64,000 bases of DNA from CAZJLP01 sp964546955 (GTDB taxonomy: Bacteria; Verrucomicrobiota; Verrucomicrobiia; Opitutales; Opitutaceae): contig CAZJLP010000010.1 in NCBI GenBank assembly GCA_964546955.1, positions 1 to 64,000 of the forward strand, in the 5' to 3' direction. A program made the position numbers and the translations under genes. This document shows positions 19,301 to 26,879 of the stretch, in pieces (within the stretch, counting starts at the first letter, position 1; each line of letters opens with the position of its first letter). The notes beneath the pieces are model-generated. The model made no database searches. It saw only the letters and a program-made list of their open reading frames with translations, and had not been told where the DNA came from.

Positions 19301-19411
19301 TGACGATTCGGATTGGCCGACGGCTCGCGTCGTCGCGAACAACACGAACAACGCGACAACAGTGAAAGAAAAGCGCGAGGCAAGCCGCGCCAAACGGTGG
19401 GAGGTAGTCAT
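16313..19411 (-). CDS. TonB-dependent receptor with carboxypeptidase-like N-terminal domain
   Basis: This is a 1032-residue outer-membrane receptor. It has a signal peptide (FTVVALFVLFATTRAVGQ), then a carboxypeptidase regulatory-like domain (about 40-118: GTISGRVLNPATGEYLRNAEVRVKG), a plug (about 150-285, with SRTVASDIF, GEFLKYLPGVE, SIESIEINR and NINLRTKRAFD), and a long beta-barrel ending in NWSFGVRGTF with the terminal aromatic residue. This architecture is common in Opitutaceae and serves uptake of oligosaccharides. It is flanked by a LacI regulator and by GH30/GH1 glycosidases, with no SusD partner, which fits glycan import in this phylum. An operator-like GTAC palindrome lies about 150 bp upstream of the start. 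Confidence 0.92.
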   Translation of the reverse strand: MTTSHRLARLASRFSFTVVALFVLFATTRAVGQSESSGTGTISGRVLNPATGEYLRNAEVRVKGTDHVAVSEAGGFYQLFNVPAGEATLEVIYSGYSAPGATVNVTAGATATHDFQLSSISLGATKADEVITLSAFVVSGEKEGNAKAIQAQRNSMNVSRTVASDIFGDVTEGNVGEFLKYLPGVELEYVEADTRGPRLGGMDPQYAGVSIDGMKLASADAFVQFTGTENGPAGTGSRSFGFEQVSINSIESIEINRVTAADMDADSPAGNINLRTKRAFDSKGRRITWNVSTVFNSEEFHAKKNIGPSDGRGYKFKPNYSLSYQDVFLGNRLGILIGVSESNLYNEQYRIDHTYNRTTTATDTRPQVLTSINFKDGPKWTKRFTTTFTADYKATRRLVLSLGSTFNAYDGRFYNRNVVIQAATNNTAAGTGRQFAGGDGITTFSTAGATAGTRNVQLTGGNGVKLTNTFTVVPKFEYNVDRLRVDGAFAYSRSRNDYDNLARGTVANTTVNNLTGVDFTATRPDPKSAEWQVRQTGGADWADLANYTNPRITDDSRFARNQVYSSELNGRYTLPSRIPTFIKTGAKMQERYYDFDDRRPIDNWTYVGPGGGTTGSFANYTSPFVWDLGQTGGRFTSISGRGAPSFPNRDALGGLFRSNPEQFTPTFTPANYESAAYLNRKEYLERVTSGYVMGNVRPLRNLQVQAGIRWEKTETISKEFDPLPNSDVAAAGFPVTLVGGQPIGAPTTFDGMIYKYTSRPRVERVGEYDNFFPSASAKYTLRDNLIADVGYGRTIKRPDVNFISGVWLINEELEEIRAPNAGLKPEIADKLVAAINYYFSGSGNLGVTLSETSIKNLRREEDFTAEEFGIEDPEFASYRVISSSSEGPAVEFRSLELAYNQPLSFLPSFLRGTRVFGTYTRTYASERRGGLTPHTVSFGLDYTYRKFSFNLKGVWQDEAPWFNTVGRFRRQNTKYDFGFQYRVARRLTLYASARNIFQTPHRIFDAIDGNTKVLTRLENYGTNWSFGVRGTF

Positions 19412-19855
19412 AGAGGCTAGGTGAGCTCGGCCGCCGTATCAACGCACGGCGTGGCGAAAGCTGCGAAGTGTGGGCTGGTGGTGGGGGGAACTTTCGCCCG
19501 AAGAAATCGGACGATTCGCCTAACCAACCAACATCCGCCCTCGACCGTCGAGCAGCAGGTCACTGTACAGAAAAGCGCCGGGGACTCGGCCGCCGTTTCG
19601 ACTTCGCTCAAACACCGACCTGTCAAGTGGCCCGCCGAGCAATGAGTTTGGAGCTTGGAATTGGAAAAGGTAGGGCGAGCGCGTCCCCGCCGAGCCGTAG
19701 GTGCTCTCGATGCGAATTTTGGTCGCGTGCGTAATCCAACTGCGCGACGCCGTAACTCCGACGCTGATACGCAGCGTGACGACGGCTCGGCTGGAGGCCC
19801 CGCTACGTTTCGCTCTAGAGACTTTCCTGCGAGCTGCGACCCGCGGTCGCGCCCC
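19412..19855. other. Gene-free regulatory stretch upstream of the TonB receptor
   Basis: This 444-bp gap separates the end of the GH30 gene from the start of the receptor, both on the minus strand. It contains the operator candidate at 19559-19574 and no gene. The length and the operator imply that the receptor has its own regulated promoter. Confidence 0.5.
19559..19574 (-). promoter_or_regulatory. Candidate LacI operator C
   Basis: GTCACTGTACAGAAAA, centred on GTAC with a perfect CTGTACAG core, about 150 bp upstream of the TonB receptor start. It agrees with sites A, B and D in the half-site. Confidence 0.5.
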
Positions 19856-21268
19856 TCAGCGCCTGACAAGCGTCATGATCGAATGCGCCGGGCTCTTCGC
19901 GGCGGCGAATCGATCACCGATCCAGACGAGATAGTCCTGGTCTTTTTCCGTCTCGTTCATGACCACAATAACCGTCGATCCATCGGTATTGAGGAAGGCA
20001 GTGGTCAGGAGGGTATCCGTCGTGCTCGAACTGACGATCCGCCGCGCGCCTGGGCGCACGAACTTCGAAAAGTGACCGATGTAATAGAACGAATTCATGT
20101 AGTGCAGGCGACCCGTCGTCGTGTCGCCGTGGACCGGTGCGAAACAGAAGTTGTTCACGTGGTTTGGGCCACCCTGTTCGTCCAGGAGCACGTTCCAATC
20201 GGTCCAGCCCACGGCGCCGTTGTTAAAGTCATTGACCATCGATTTCCCGTACTGCTCTCCCCATTTCCACTCCGACATGCCAGCGGTCGAATACGGATAG
20301 CCGCATCCTTCCGTGAACAATAGATTCGTTTGCGGAAACGCTTCGTGCACGCGTTTCACGTTTTCGAACGAATCGTTCATGTACCAATGATAACCGATTC
20401 CCCAGATGAAGCGGGCGGCTTCCGGATCGTCCAACGCCACTTTCGCCCGCTGGTACATGAGCGTTCGATTGTGATCCCAGATAACGATTTTCTGAGACAT
20501 TCCGGCCGCCGCAAAGGTCGGCCCAAGGTGGTTTTTGACGAAATCACGCTCTTCCTCGGCGGTGTAGATGCAGGACTCCCACTTTTGCGCCGCCATGGGT
20601 TCGTTCTGGACCGTAACGCCCCAAATCGGGATGCCCTCCGCTTCGTAGGCCTTGATGAAAGCGACGTAATAGTTCGCCCAGGAGCGATGGAACTCCGGCT
20701 TGAGCTTCCCGCCGCGGAGCATGTTGTTGTTGTCTTTCATCCATGCCGGAGGGCTCCAAGGGCTCGCGTAAAGTGTGAACTGTTTTCCCGCCCGAGTTAG
20801 CGCTTCGCGAATGAACGGAATCCGGTGCGCCCGGTCGGGCGCCACGTTGAAGCTCTTCAGTGCCGCGTCCCCCGCATCCACGTACGTGTACATGCGGCTC
20901 GAGAAATCGCAGCTGTTGATGTGCGTCCGCCCCAGCGAGTAGCCGATGCCTTTTTCCGGATCGAAGTAAGCGGTGATGATCTCCCGCTGCGCTTCTTTCG
21001 GCAGCTTGTAATACGTTTCGGCTGCTGCGTCGGTCAACGCGCCGCCAATGCCGAGGACGGTTTGGAATGTCTTGGCTGGATCGACAAACACATAAGGTTG
21101 CTTCTCGGTCGGGTGGTCCCGGGCGGCGAGCGACAGGTCGGCGACGCGGGTCAGACGCTGTTCTGTGTCTTTGGCCGTGACATACACCTGCAGCGCTTCA
21201 GCGGGAAGCCTGCTCGTGGCAGCCAGGCAATGCGCGATGAGAAGGAGGAGGCCAGCGGTAGCTTTCAT
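19856..21268 (-). CDS. Secreted GH30-family glycoside hydrolase
   Basis: This 470-residue protein has a signal peptide (MKATAGLLLLIAHCLAATSRLPAEA). It matches GH30 glucosylceramidase/beta-1,6-glucanase-type enzymes: QTVLGIGGALTDAAAETYYKL, SLGRTHINSCDFSS, YASPWSPPAWMKDN, GVTVQNEP with the acid/base Glu near 223, FTEGCG with the nucleophile Glu near 320, and a C-terminal beta-sandwich ending HSIMTLVR. The start is placed at 21268 because this ATG begins the signal peptide. Family knowledge allows beta-glucosidase, beta-1,6-glucanase or beta-xylosidase activity; the substrate cannot be read from sequence alone. It is divergent from the GH1 gene, with a shared GTAC palindrome between them. Confidence 0.9.
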   Translation of the reverse strand: MKATAGLLLLIAHCLAATSRLPAEALQVYVTAKDTEQRLTRVADLSLAARDHPTEKQPYVFVDPAKTFQTVLGIGGALTDAAAETYYKLPKEAQREIITAYFDPEKGIGYSLGRTHINSCDFSSRMYTYVDAGDAALKSFNVAPDRAHRIPFIREALTRAGKQFTLYASPWSPPAWMKDNNNMLRGGKLKPEFHRSWANYYVAFIKAYEAEGIPIWGVTVQNEPMAAQKWESCIYTAEEERDFVKNHLGPTFAAAGMSQKIVIWDHNRTLMYQRAKVALDDPEAARFIWGIGYHWYMNDSFENVKRVHEAFPQTNLLFTEGCGYPYSTAGMSEWKWGEQYGKSMVNDFNNGAVGWTDWNVLLDEQGGPNHVNNFCFAPVHGDTTTGRLHYMNSFYYIGHFSKFVRPGARRIVSSSTTDTLLTTAFLNTDGSTVIVVMNETEKDQDYLVWIGDRFAAAKSPAHSIMTLVRR

Positions 21269-21347
21269 GGAAAAGTGATTCGGGGGGATATCCGGAAGAA
21301 GGCAAATCAGACGCGTCACTTTGCAATCGCAGCAAGGGGCTCTCTAC

Positions 21348-21363
21348 TTTACCGTACAGTAAC
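21348..21363. promoter_or_regulatory. Candidate LacI operator D (divergent GH30/GH1 promoter)
   Basis: TTTACCGTACAGTAAC, the most symmetrical of the four sites (seven of eight half-site positions from the centre match except one C/A pair and the outermost base). It lies about 87 bp from the GH30 ATG and 110 bp from the GH1 ATG, so it could control both. Confidence 0.55.
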
Positions 21364-21464
21364 CGCCCAATTGCCATTCCCCCCGCTCAAATGTCGTTGT
21401 TGGCGTTCGGTCCCAACCGGCCAATTGATTTCCTTCATCGGCCCGAGCCGCCCCCCGCCCCTTT

Positions 21465-22847
21465 ATGAACGAGTCCAGCCCTTCGGCTTCCAAATCCGCG
21501 TCGGCGTCGCAATCGACGTTTCCACCCGATTTCGTCTGGGGCGTCGCGACGGCTGCGCCACAGATCGAAGGCGCCGCGTTCGAGGATGGAAAGACGGCCT
21601 CCGTCTGGGACACCTTTGCGCGCAAACCCGGCGCCGTGCATAACGGCGACACACTGGACGTCGCTTGCGATCATTATCACCGATACCCGGAGGACCTTGA
21701 TTTGATGGCGGGTCTCGGGTTCAAACATTACCGCTTTTCGATCGCGTGGCCCCGCATCGTGCCCAACGGGGTCGGCAACCTAAATCCGAAAGGCCTCGAT
21801 TTCTACGATCGATTGATCGACGCGATGCTGGGGAAGGGAATCACTCCCTGGGCGACGATGTTCCACTGGGATCTCCCCCAGGCACTCGAAGACAAAGGAG
21901 GCTGGCGCGTTCCTCTGGTGGCCGACGCCTTTGCCGACTACGCGGATGCCATCGTGAAGCGTTATGGCGATCGCGTGAAAAACTGGATTACCCTCAACGA
22001 AATCGTTTGCTTCACCCGCCTGGCCTACGGGGGCACGCGCAAGGCGCCGGGCGTTGTCGAATCGGAGGCGGTCGTAAACCAAACTTACCACCATGCCTTG
22101 TTGTGTCACGGTCACGGTGTTCGCGCCGTCCGCGAACACGGAGGAGCCAATGCACGAGTGGGTCTCACGGACAACTCGCAGGTCCCCTGCCCCGTCATCG
22201 AAACGCTCGAACACATCGAAGCCGCGCGGAAACTCTTTGTTTCCACCAATACGCGTATCCTCGAGCCGATCTACAAGGGACGATACCATCCCGACTACCT
22301 TGCGGCCGCGGGCAAGGACGCTCCGAAATTCAAGGACGAGGATTTCAAATTGATTTCCCTCAAGACGGATTTCCTCGGCCTCAATACTTATTCCGGAAGT
22401 TTCGCGCGGGCGAACGCGGAAGGCCACGCGGAGCGCGTCGATTTGCCGCCGAGTTATCCCCAAGCCGACAGTTCCTGGCTCAAACTGAACGCACGCGCCA
22501 TGTACTGGGGCACTCGCCATGCGGCGGACGTCTACGGGGTGGAGAATGTATACATCACGGAGAATGGCGCCGGCTACGACGATTTGCCGCCGAAGAACGG
22601 CGAGGTACTCGACCTGCACCGGCTCGAGTACGTGCGGGCCTGCGTGCGCGAGCTTCACCGCTGCGTGCGCGACGGCGGACCTGCGCGCGGATATTTCCTT
22701 TGGTCGTTCATGGACAATTTCGAATGGCAGGACGGCTACGCGCGCCGCTTCGGTGTGGTGTACACCGACTTCAAAACCCAGAAGCGCACGCCTAAACTGA
22801 GCGCCCGCTGGTTCAGCGAGGTGGCGCGCCGCAACGCGATCGTCTGA
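21465..22847 (+). CDS. GH1-family beta-glucosidase
   Basis: This 460-residue protein lacks a signal peptide and is probably cytosolic. GH1 landmarks are FVWGVATAAPQIEGAAFEDG, CDHYHRYPEDLDLMAGLG, FSIAWPRI, TMFHWDLPQAL, WITLNEI (acid/base Glu near 179; the usual NEP is NEI here), YITENGAG (nucleophile Glu near 366) and WSFMDNFEWQDGY. It would split short beta-glycosides imported through the TonB receptor and released by the GH30 enzyme. It starts a likely operon with the DUF1501 gene 13 bp downstream and shares a divergent promoter region with the GH30 gene. Confidence 0.93.
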   Translation: MNESSPSASKSASASQSTFPPDFVWGVATAAPQIEGAAFEDGKTASVWDTFARKPGAVHNGDTLDVACDHYHRYPEDLDLMAGLGFKHYRFSIAWPRIVPNGVGNLNPKGLDFYDRLIDAMLGKGITPWATMFHWDLPQALEDKGGWRVPLVADAFADYADAIVKRYGDRVKNWITLNEIVCFTRLAYGGTRKAPGVVESEAVVNQTYHHALLCHGHGVRAVREHGGANARVGLTDNSQVPCPVIETLEHIEAARKLFVSTNTRILEPIYKGRYHPDYLAAAGKDAPKFKDEDFKLISLKTDFLGLNTYSGSFARANAEGHAERVDLPPSYPQADSSWLKLNARAMYWGTRHAADVYGVENVYITENGAGYDDLPPKNGEVLDLHRLEYVRACVRELHRCVRDGGPARGYFLWSFMDNFEWQDGYARRFGVVYTDFKTQKRTPKLSARWFSEVARRNAIV

Positions 22848-22859
22848 CCACCCCAACCG

Positions 22860-23786
22860 ATGTCCAAAGCCCCCTCCTTGCTCACACGACGCCGCTTCAT
22901 AAAGCTCGGCGGCCCGAGTCTCGTCGCCGCGGCGACCCTGCAGCCCGCGGCTCGGACACTCGCGCATTTGGGAGAATTGGCGTCATCGCGCGACCGCACG
23001 CTGGTCGTCATCCAGTTGAAGGGAGGCAACGATTGGCTCAACACCGTCATTCCGGTTCGCGATGAGCGCTACTTCCGCCTTCGTCCGACGCTGGCGATCC
23101 GCGCCCATGACGCCTTGCTCCTGACCTCGGACTCCGCGCTCCACCCGGCCTGCGAGGCGCTAATGCCGCTTTTTAGAGCGAACGAAATGGCGATCGTTCG
23201 TGGCGTCGGGTTCTCCGCCGCCAACGGAACCCATACCCAAGCAAATCGGATCTGGAACGAAGCGCTGTCCGGCGAGTTGGGAATGGAAAAAGGCCCGGCC
23301 GCGTCGCCCAGCGGGTTCTCAGACCGACTGCAAGAACTTGCGACCGCGATCGCACGCGAATCTCGCCCTTCCCTACACCGGATCACCCTCGATGGATTTG
23401 ACACTCACGTCCACCAGGCGGCACCGCATGCGTCGCTGCTCAAAACTTACAGCGAAGCAATGTCGTTATTTCAAACGGAGCTCCGGCAAAACGGCTGTGA
23501 CCCTCGCGTCGTCACTCTGACCTACAGTGAGTTTGGGCGCGCCGCCGAGGAAAACGAAAACCGCGGCACGGACCACGGTTCTGCCGGGGCTGTGTTTGTC
23601 ATCGGGCGTTCCGTGCAAGGCGGACTGCACGGCTCCCCGTTTGATCTCGGATTGGAGACGAGCGCCCACCAACCCGTGCTCCCCGTCGCGGCTCTTTGCG
23701 CCCAGTTGAGGCAGCAGTGGCTTCGCGGTGCTCCACAGGTGGCACACCAAGAAATCTCCATCCTCCGCTTCCTCCGAACGACCTGA
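22860..23786 (+). CDS. Tat-exported DUF1501-family protein, shortened
   Basis: This 308-residue protein starts with a twin-arginine signal (LTRRRFIKLGGPSLVAAAT). DUF1501 features are VVIQLKGGNDWLNTVIP, LHPACEALMPLFRANEMAIVRGVG, DTHVHQAA, TLTYSEFGRAAEENENRGTDHGSAGAVFVIG and the C-terminal LRQQWLRG. Usual members are around 400 residues or more and often pair with a DUF1800 gene; this one lacks a central segment and has no DUF1800 partner. The DxHxxQ and GTDHG motifs suggest a sulfatase/phosphatase-like metal site, though no activity is established to my knowledge. It is 13 bp downstream of the GH1 gene, so co-transcribed and probably part of the same LacI regulon. Confidence 0.8.
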   Translation: MSKAPSLLTRRRFIKLGGPSLVAAATLQPAARTLAHLGELASSRDRTLVVIQLKGGNDWLNTVIPVRDERYFRLRPTLAIRAHDALLLTSDSALHPACEALMPLFRANEMAIVRGVGFSAANGTHTQANRIWNEALSGELGMEKGPAASPSGFSDRLQELATAIARESRPSLHRITLDGFDTHVHQAAPHASLLKTYSEAMSLFQTELRQNGCDPRVVTLTYSEFGRAAEENENRGTDHGSAGAVFVIGRSVQGGLHGSPFDLGLETSAHQPVLPVAALCAQLRQQWLRGAPQVAHQEISILRFLRTT

Positions 23787-24169
23787 ACGCGTTCGGGCAT
23801 TCGTTAGCGCGAATCGGCGCCACGCTTTTTTTGTGGTGCTCCCGTGCGGATGCAAAAGCAGTTGGTTGGCGGCATGCCAAAGCGAAGGTGGAGCCTGCCG
23901 TCCGCGGCGGGGCTGGTGCGCGTCGACCGCATGGCTACGCCGCCTCAACTCAAACCCGCACGCGCAGGATTCCACCTGACGTCGCAGCGCACCTCATTCT
24001 TCAGAGCTTCCCTTTGGGCCGTGTTCGGGAACCCACTCAATCGTGGGTAATCCTCCTTCTCTATTGGACGTTGCCCTGGCCAACGATTCATGTGACAAAC
24101 GACCCAAGCGATCCGTTGGGTCGCACACCCCCTGACTCACCCCTGTCAGTAACCCCTAAGTAAAGTACA
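23787..24169. other. Intergenic stretch with repeat and leader hairpin
   Basis: It holds a T7 run (23824-23830) that may end the GH1-DUF1501 transcript, the type C repeat (23887-23976), and a perfect 8-bp hairpin CGACCCAA/TTGGGTCG at 24100-24123, 46 bp upstream of the second jelly-roll gene. A weak GTAC-centred site (24159-24174) overlaps that gene's ATG. No gene is visible. Confidence 0.45.
23887..23976. repeat. REP/MITE-like 90-bp repeat (type C, copy 2)
   Basis: It begins with the same 17 bases as copy 1 (GGTGGAGCCTGCCGTCC, 16127-16143) and ends ATTCCACC, the complement of the left end. Internal blocks such as GTGCG..GTCG.CCGC.TGGCT.CG also align with copy 1. The length is essentially the same (90 versus 91 bp). 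Confidence 0.6.
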
Positions 24170-24739
24170 ATGAATAAAGGAATCGTTAAGTTCCTCAGCG
24201 CAGCCGTGCTCGCGTGCGGTCTGCTCTCCACAACACAGGCTCAGGTCGGCAGCGGCTGGACTTCCACCTCGGTCTCCTCCAAGACGCAGATCTCCAGCGG
24301 CTGTTCGGTCAGCGGAAGCACATACCGCATCGACGGCGGCTCAGGCCGAGCGGAACGCCGCTACGCCACCCTGACCTCGGGTTCGCGTCAGTTCCAAGGC
24401 ACCTTCCGCGTCACCAGCCTCGGCGGCGACCGCGTGTCGGTGTTCCAAACCTTCTCGGAAAGCAATGGTCCGAAGCAAATGGGCGCCATCAAAAAGCCGG
24501 GTTCGCTCTATGAAGTACACGGCGGCGCCACGCTGGCGTCGTACTCAATCGGCAGTTCGATGCGCATCAACACGACCGCCACTTCCGGCGGCACGGTTGA
24601 AGTGTATGTCAACGGCTCCCGGAAGAACTCCACGAGCGGTGTCGCGCGGGCTTACAACAAGCTCGGCGCATATGCCACCGCCAGCGGCCGCGGCCCCGCC
24701 ACCGTCGAGTGGACCGGTATTCAGTTCTGGCGGAAGTAA
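24170..24739 (+). CDS. Secreted jelly-roll protein, degenerate PL7/alginate-lyase-2-like (paralogue 2)
   Basis: This 189-residue protein has a signal peptide (LSAAVLACGLLSTTQA, then QVGSGWTS). It is closely related to the product of 14027-14608: GSTYRIDGGSGRAERRYA, SRQFQGTFRVTSLGGDRVSVFQTFSE, KKPGSLYEVHGGATLASYSIGSS, AYNKLGAYATASGRGP and a terminal FWRK. The positions equivalent to the PL7 RxExR, Q and YxKxGxY residues are kept, but the QIH histidine is replaced (QTF). It lies just downstream of the GH1-DUF1501 operon, beyond a repeat, and is followed by a strong terminator. It is likely co-regulated with the glycan locus, though its operator candidate is weak. Confidence 0.78.
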   Translation: MNKGIVKFLSAAVLACGLLSTTQAQVGSGWTSTSVSSKTQISSGCSVSGSTYRIDGGSGRAERRYATLTSGSRQFQGTFRVTSLGGDRVSVFQTFSESNGPKQMGAIKKPGSLYEVHGGATLASYSIGSSMRINTTATSGGTVEVYVNGSRKNSTSGVARAYNKLGAYATASGRGPATVEWTGIQFWRK

Positions 24740-24776
24740 TCGCCCGAGGTTATTCGCACATAGTGCCTTAAAATCG

Positions 24777-24809
24777 TCCGGCGCCTTTCACGAGGCGCCG
24801 GATTTTTTT
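24777..24809 (+). terminator. Strong intrinsic terminator after jelly-roll gene 2
   Basis: A perfect 9-bp stem TCCGGCGCC/GGCGCCGGA (24777-24802) with an 8-base loop is followed by seven T residues (24803-24809). It is 37 bp past the stop codon. Confidence 0.9.
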
Positions 24810-24955
24810 AGGGGGCTCGGAGAAACGGGTCGAGATAGGGCGGATTTTCCTTCATCCGCCGGATTGGATACGAGTGAGCGACAAACGACGCCGAACCGGC
24901 GTCCTCTCCGACCGCAAGCGGGGCCCCTGCCTGCGTCTATGCGTGCGGTGGCCGG

Positions 24956-25690
24956 TTAAGAGGTTTCTTCTTTCCTCCCGCGCCGAATCCGGCGTCCCGC
25001 GATCATCAGCAACAGTCCGCTCGCTGCAATTGCGCCCATCACTGACGGTTCCGGAACCGCCATCGGACTCAACGCATACACCTCCAGCCGATCGATCCGG
25101 AATTGATCGTAACCCAAGTCGTCGCCGGCCAGCGGTCCGGTTTCGCCAAAGGTAATCGCGTTGCCTCCCGGCCCGTAGGAAAAAGCCTGCGCGGATCCAA
25201 ACGAAAGCGTGCCGCGCAACGGCCCCAGGTCGACTCCTACGCCAAAGACCGGTCCGAGGTCGGCTGCGTTGTTCGTCTGCCACTGCCCAAAGAACCCGAT
25301 TGGATCCTGGCGCTGGAGCTCCGGCTGGGTGAGATTGAAGATGAAAGCCGTTCTCTCCGCAGGCGACGGCGTGTTGCGAAACCCGGTGGTTGTATCCCAG
25401 CTAAACGGGTTGTACCCACCGACCACCTGCGCAGGCAGTGTGGTGCTCGCGGCGGGGTTGGTGCTGACGGCAAAAAGCGTGATAGTCGGCCCTTGCAGAT
25501 CGACCGCGCGGTGGAAATCGGCGGGAGTCTGCAAGTCGCCGAACGTCGCGGAGAACAACGATCGAAATGTCACGTCCCCCTGGCCGAGCCATACCTCGAT
25601 CTGGGATTCATTCACCGGAGTGAGAAGTTGGGCGTTCACCGTTCCGCAGAGCAGCAAACCCAACGCAAATGCGATACTTTGTCGTTTCAT
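24956..25690 (-). CDS. PEP-CTERM protein with TLDc-like segment
   Basis: This 244-residue secreted protein starts at the ATG at 25690 (MKRQSIAFALGLLLCGTVNAQ, a clean signal peptide); the frame is open 8 codons further. The C-terminus is a PEP-CTERM anchor (VPEPSVMGAIAASGLLLMIAGRR and a basic tail). The middle (ITLFAVST, VVGGYNPFSWDTTTGF, AFIFNLT) resembles the TLDc pattern 'GGYTSxSWD...AFLFSL', seen in several PEP-CTERM proteins. It is probably cell-surface bound and linked to exopolysaccharide. The function is unknown. Confidence 0.78.
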   Translation of the reverse strand: MKRQSIAFALGLLLCGTVNAQLLTPVNESQIEVWLGQGDVTFRSLFSATFGDLQTPADFHRAVDLQGPTITLFAVSTNPAASTTLPAQVVGGYNPFSWDTTTGFRNTPSPAERTAFIFNLTQPELQRQDPIGFFGQWQTNNAADLGPVFGVGVDLGPLRGTLSFGSAQAFSYGPGGNAITFGETGPLAGDDLGYDQFRIDRLEVYALSPMAVPEPSVMGAIAASGLLLMIAGRRIRRGRKEETS

Positions 25691-25769
25691 AGGTGCCGCG
25701 CCGGCGGCTCCCAACGGACCGCGACGAGATCAAAAAGTTCATGCCAACGCTCTTCGGACGCATGGGAAC

Positions 25770-26159
25770 CTAGGGCGCCTCCACGACGATCTCACCGCGC
25801 ATCATCGGATGGTACTTGCACAGGTAGGTGGTTCGACCGGCGGGAGGAATGACGCTCCACGATTCGCCCGGCTTGATCTCTCCGGAGTCGAAGGTCTTTA
25901 CGTCGGTTGCCGTGGCGGTGTGTGGCACGAGATCCGTGTTTTTAAACGCAACCCGGTCCCCAAGCCTGATTCGCATCGCGGTCGGTGAAAAATTCATTCC
26001 TTCCATCATGACGGTGTGCGTCTTCGGCGCCTCAGCTGCGGACACAATCCATAGCGCCCCGGCCGCACCGAGCGCACCGAGTGCGCTCCAACGCGCCGGG
26101 ATGCCGCGGAGCCCTGCCCGCTTGTGCTTAGTGGAGATTGGACTGGAGATGCTTCGCAT
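25770..26159 (-). CDS. Periplasmic cupredoxin (plastocyanin-like)
   Basis: This 129-residue protein has an N-terminal hydrophobic segment (WSALGALGAAGALWIVSAAEA) and a blue-copper domain. Copper ligands can be assigned: His in VPHTATATD, then Cys, His and Met in YLCKYHPMM. Amicyanin-like proteins of this kind carry electrons in the periplasm. Its start overlaps the end of the DUF4142 gene upstream by 32 bp (same strand), indicating translational coupling. The long N-terminus before the hydrophobic segment is basic and could be a Sec signal or a membrane anchor. Confidence 0.85.
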   Translation of the reverse strand: MRSISSPISTKHKRAGLRGIPARWSALGALGAAGALWIVSAAEAPKTHTVMMEGMNFSPTAMRIRLGDRVAFKNTDLVPHTATATDVKTFDSGEIKPGESWSVIPPAGRTTYLCKYHPMMRGEIVVEAP

Positions 26160-26646
26160 GGTTCAGGTGTGCCACGAACGCTGGGCGCACTTTCTCCAGC
26201 AGCGCTTTCAATTCCGCGTTCTGCGCATTCGGGATAAGCACGGTATCGAGGGCTTGGATCACTTGCTCGTGATAGGTCACTTCATTGTCCACGTAAGCCT
26301 TGTCGAAGGCTTTTCCCTTCAGTCCACGGAGGGCGGCAAGGTTCTTGTCGCCTCCGGCTTTGAGAGCGCGGCTCGTGCCATTTTCCTGCGGCTTAACCTT
26401 CAGCTTCGTCACAAGGTCCACCGCGCTTTTATTTACAGAGGTGTGGTCGGTGACCATCATGTCTGCAAATTTTTTGACCTCGGCATCGGATGACGTTTCG
26501 GCCGCGAGCTTGCCGGCGTCGATATCGACTTGGTTGGCCGTCACGACGATGGCCGCAATTTGCGCATCGGAAATTTTTTGGTCAGGGCCAGCGGCAAATG
26601 CCAAGGGCACGATCGCGATGAGAAGTAGGCTTCGGAGGAGGTTCAT
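26128..26646 (-). CDS. Secreted DUF4142 protein
   Basis: This 172-residue protein has a signal peptide (LLRSLLLIAIVPLAFAAG). The mature part is a four-helix ferritin-like DUF4142 domain: AAIVVTANQVDIDAGKLAAETSSDAEVKKFADMMVTDHTSVN, VTYHEQVIQALDTVLIPNAQNAELKALLEKVRPAFVAHLNHA. His residues in VTDH, TYHEQV and AHLNHA are the usual conserved ones. Members are often found near copper or redox proteins in the periplasm. It is the first gene of a two-gene operon with the cupredoxin. Confidence 0.88.
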   Translation of the reverse strand: MNLLRSLLLIAIVPLAFAAGPDQKISDAQIAAIVVTANQVDIDAGKLAAETSSDAEVKKFADMMVTDHTSVNKSAVDLVTKLKVKPQENGTSRALKAGGDKNLAALRGLKGKAFDKAYVDNEVTYHEQVIQALDTVLIPNAQNAELKALLEKVRPAFVAHLNHAKHLQSNLH

Positions 26647-26879
26647 ATGGGAATAGGGTTGTGGTTTCCTTCGTTAGATGCGGCGTGGCCAAATGGGTTA
26701 CACGGGAGGGGAAGAAACGGTGGAGCTGCTCATTCACATCGATGGATCATCGTTGGCCCTGGCTCGGAATCATCGCAGGCTCCGGTCAGGCGGCGGGGCC
26801 TATCGGTCAAGGAGCGATCATTAGGACATTATTCGAGGTTTCCTTCCTGAAATTCCCACCCAAGAATGAATCAAACATC

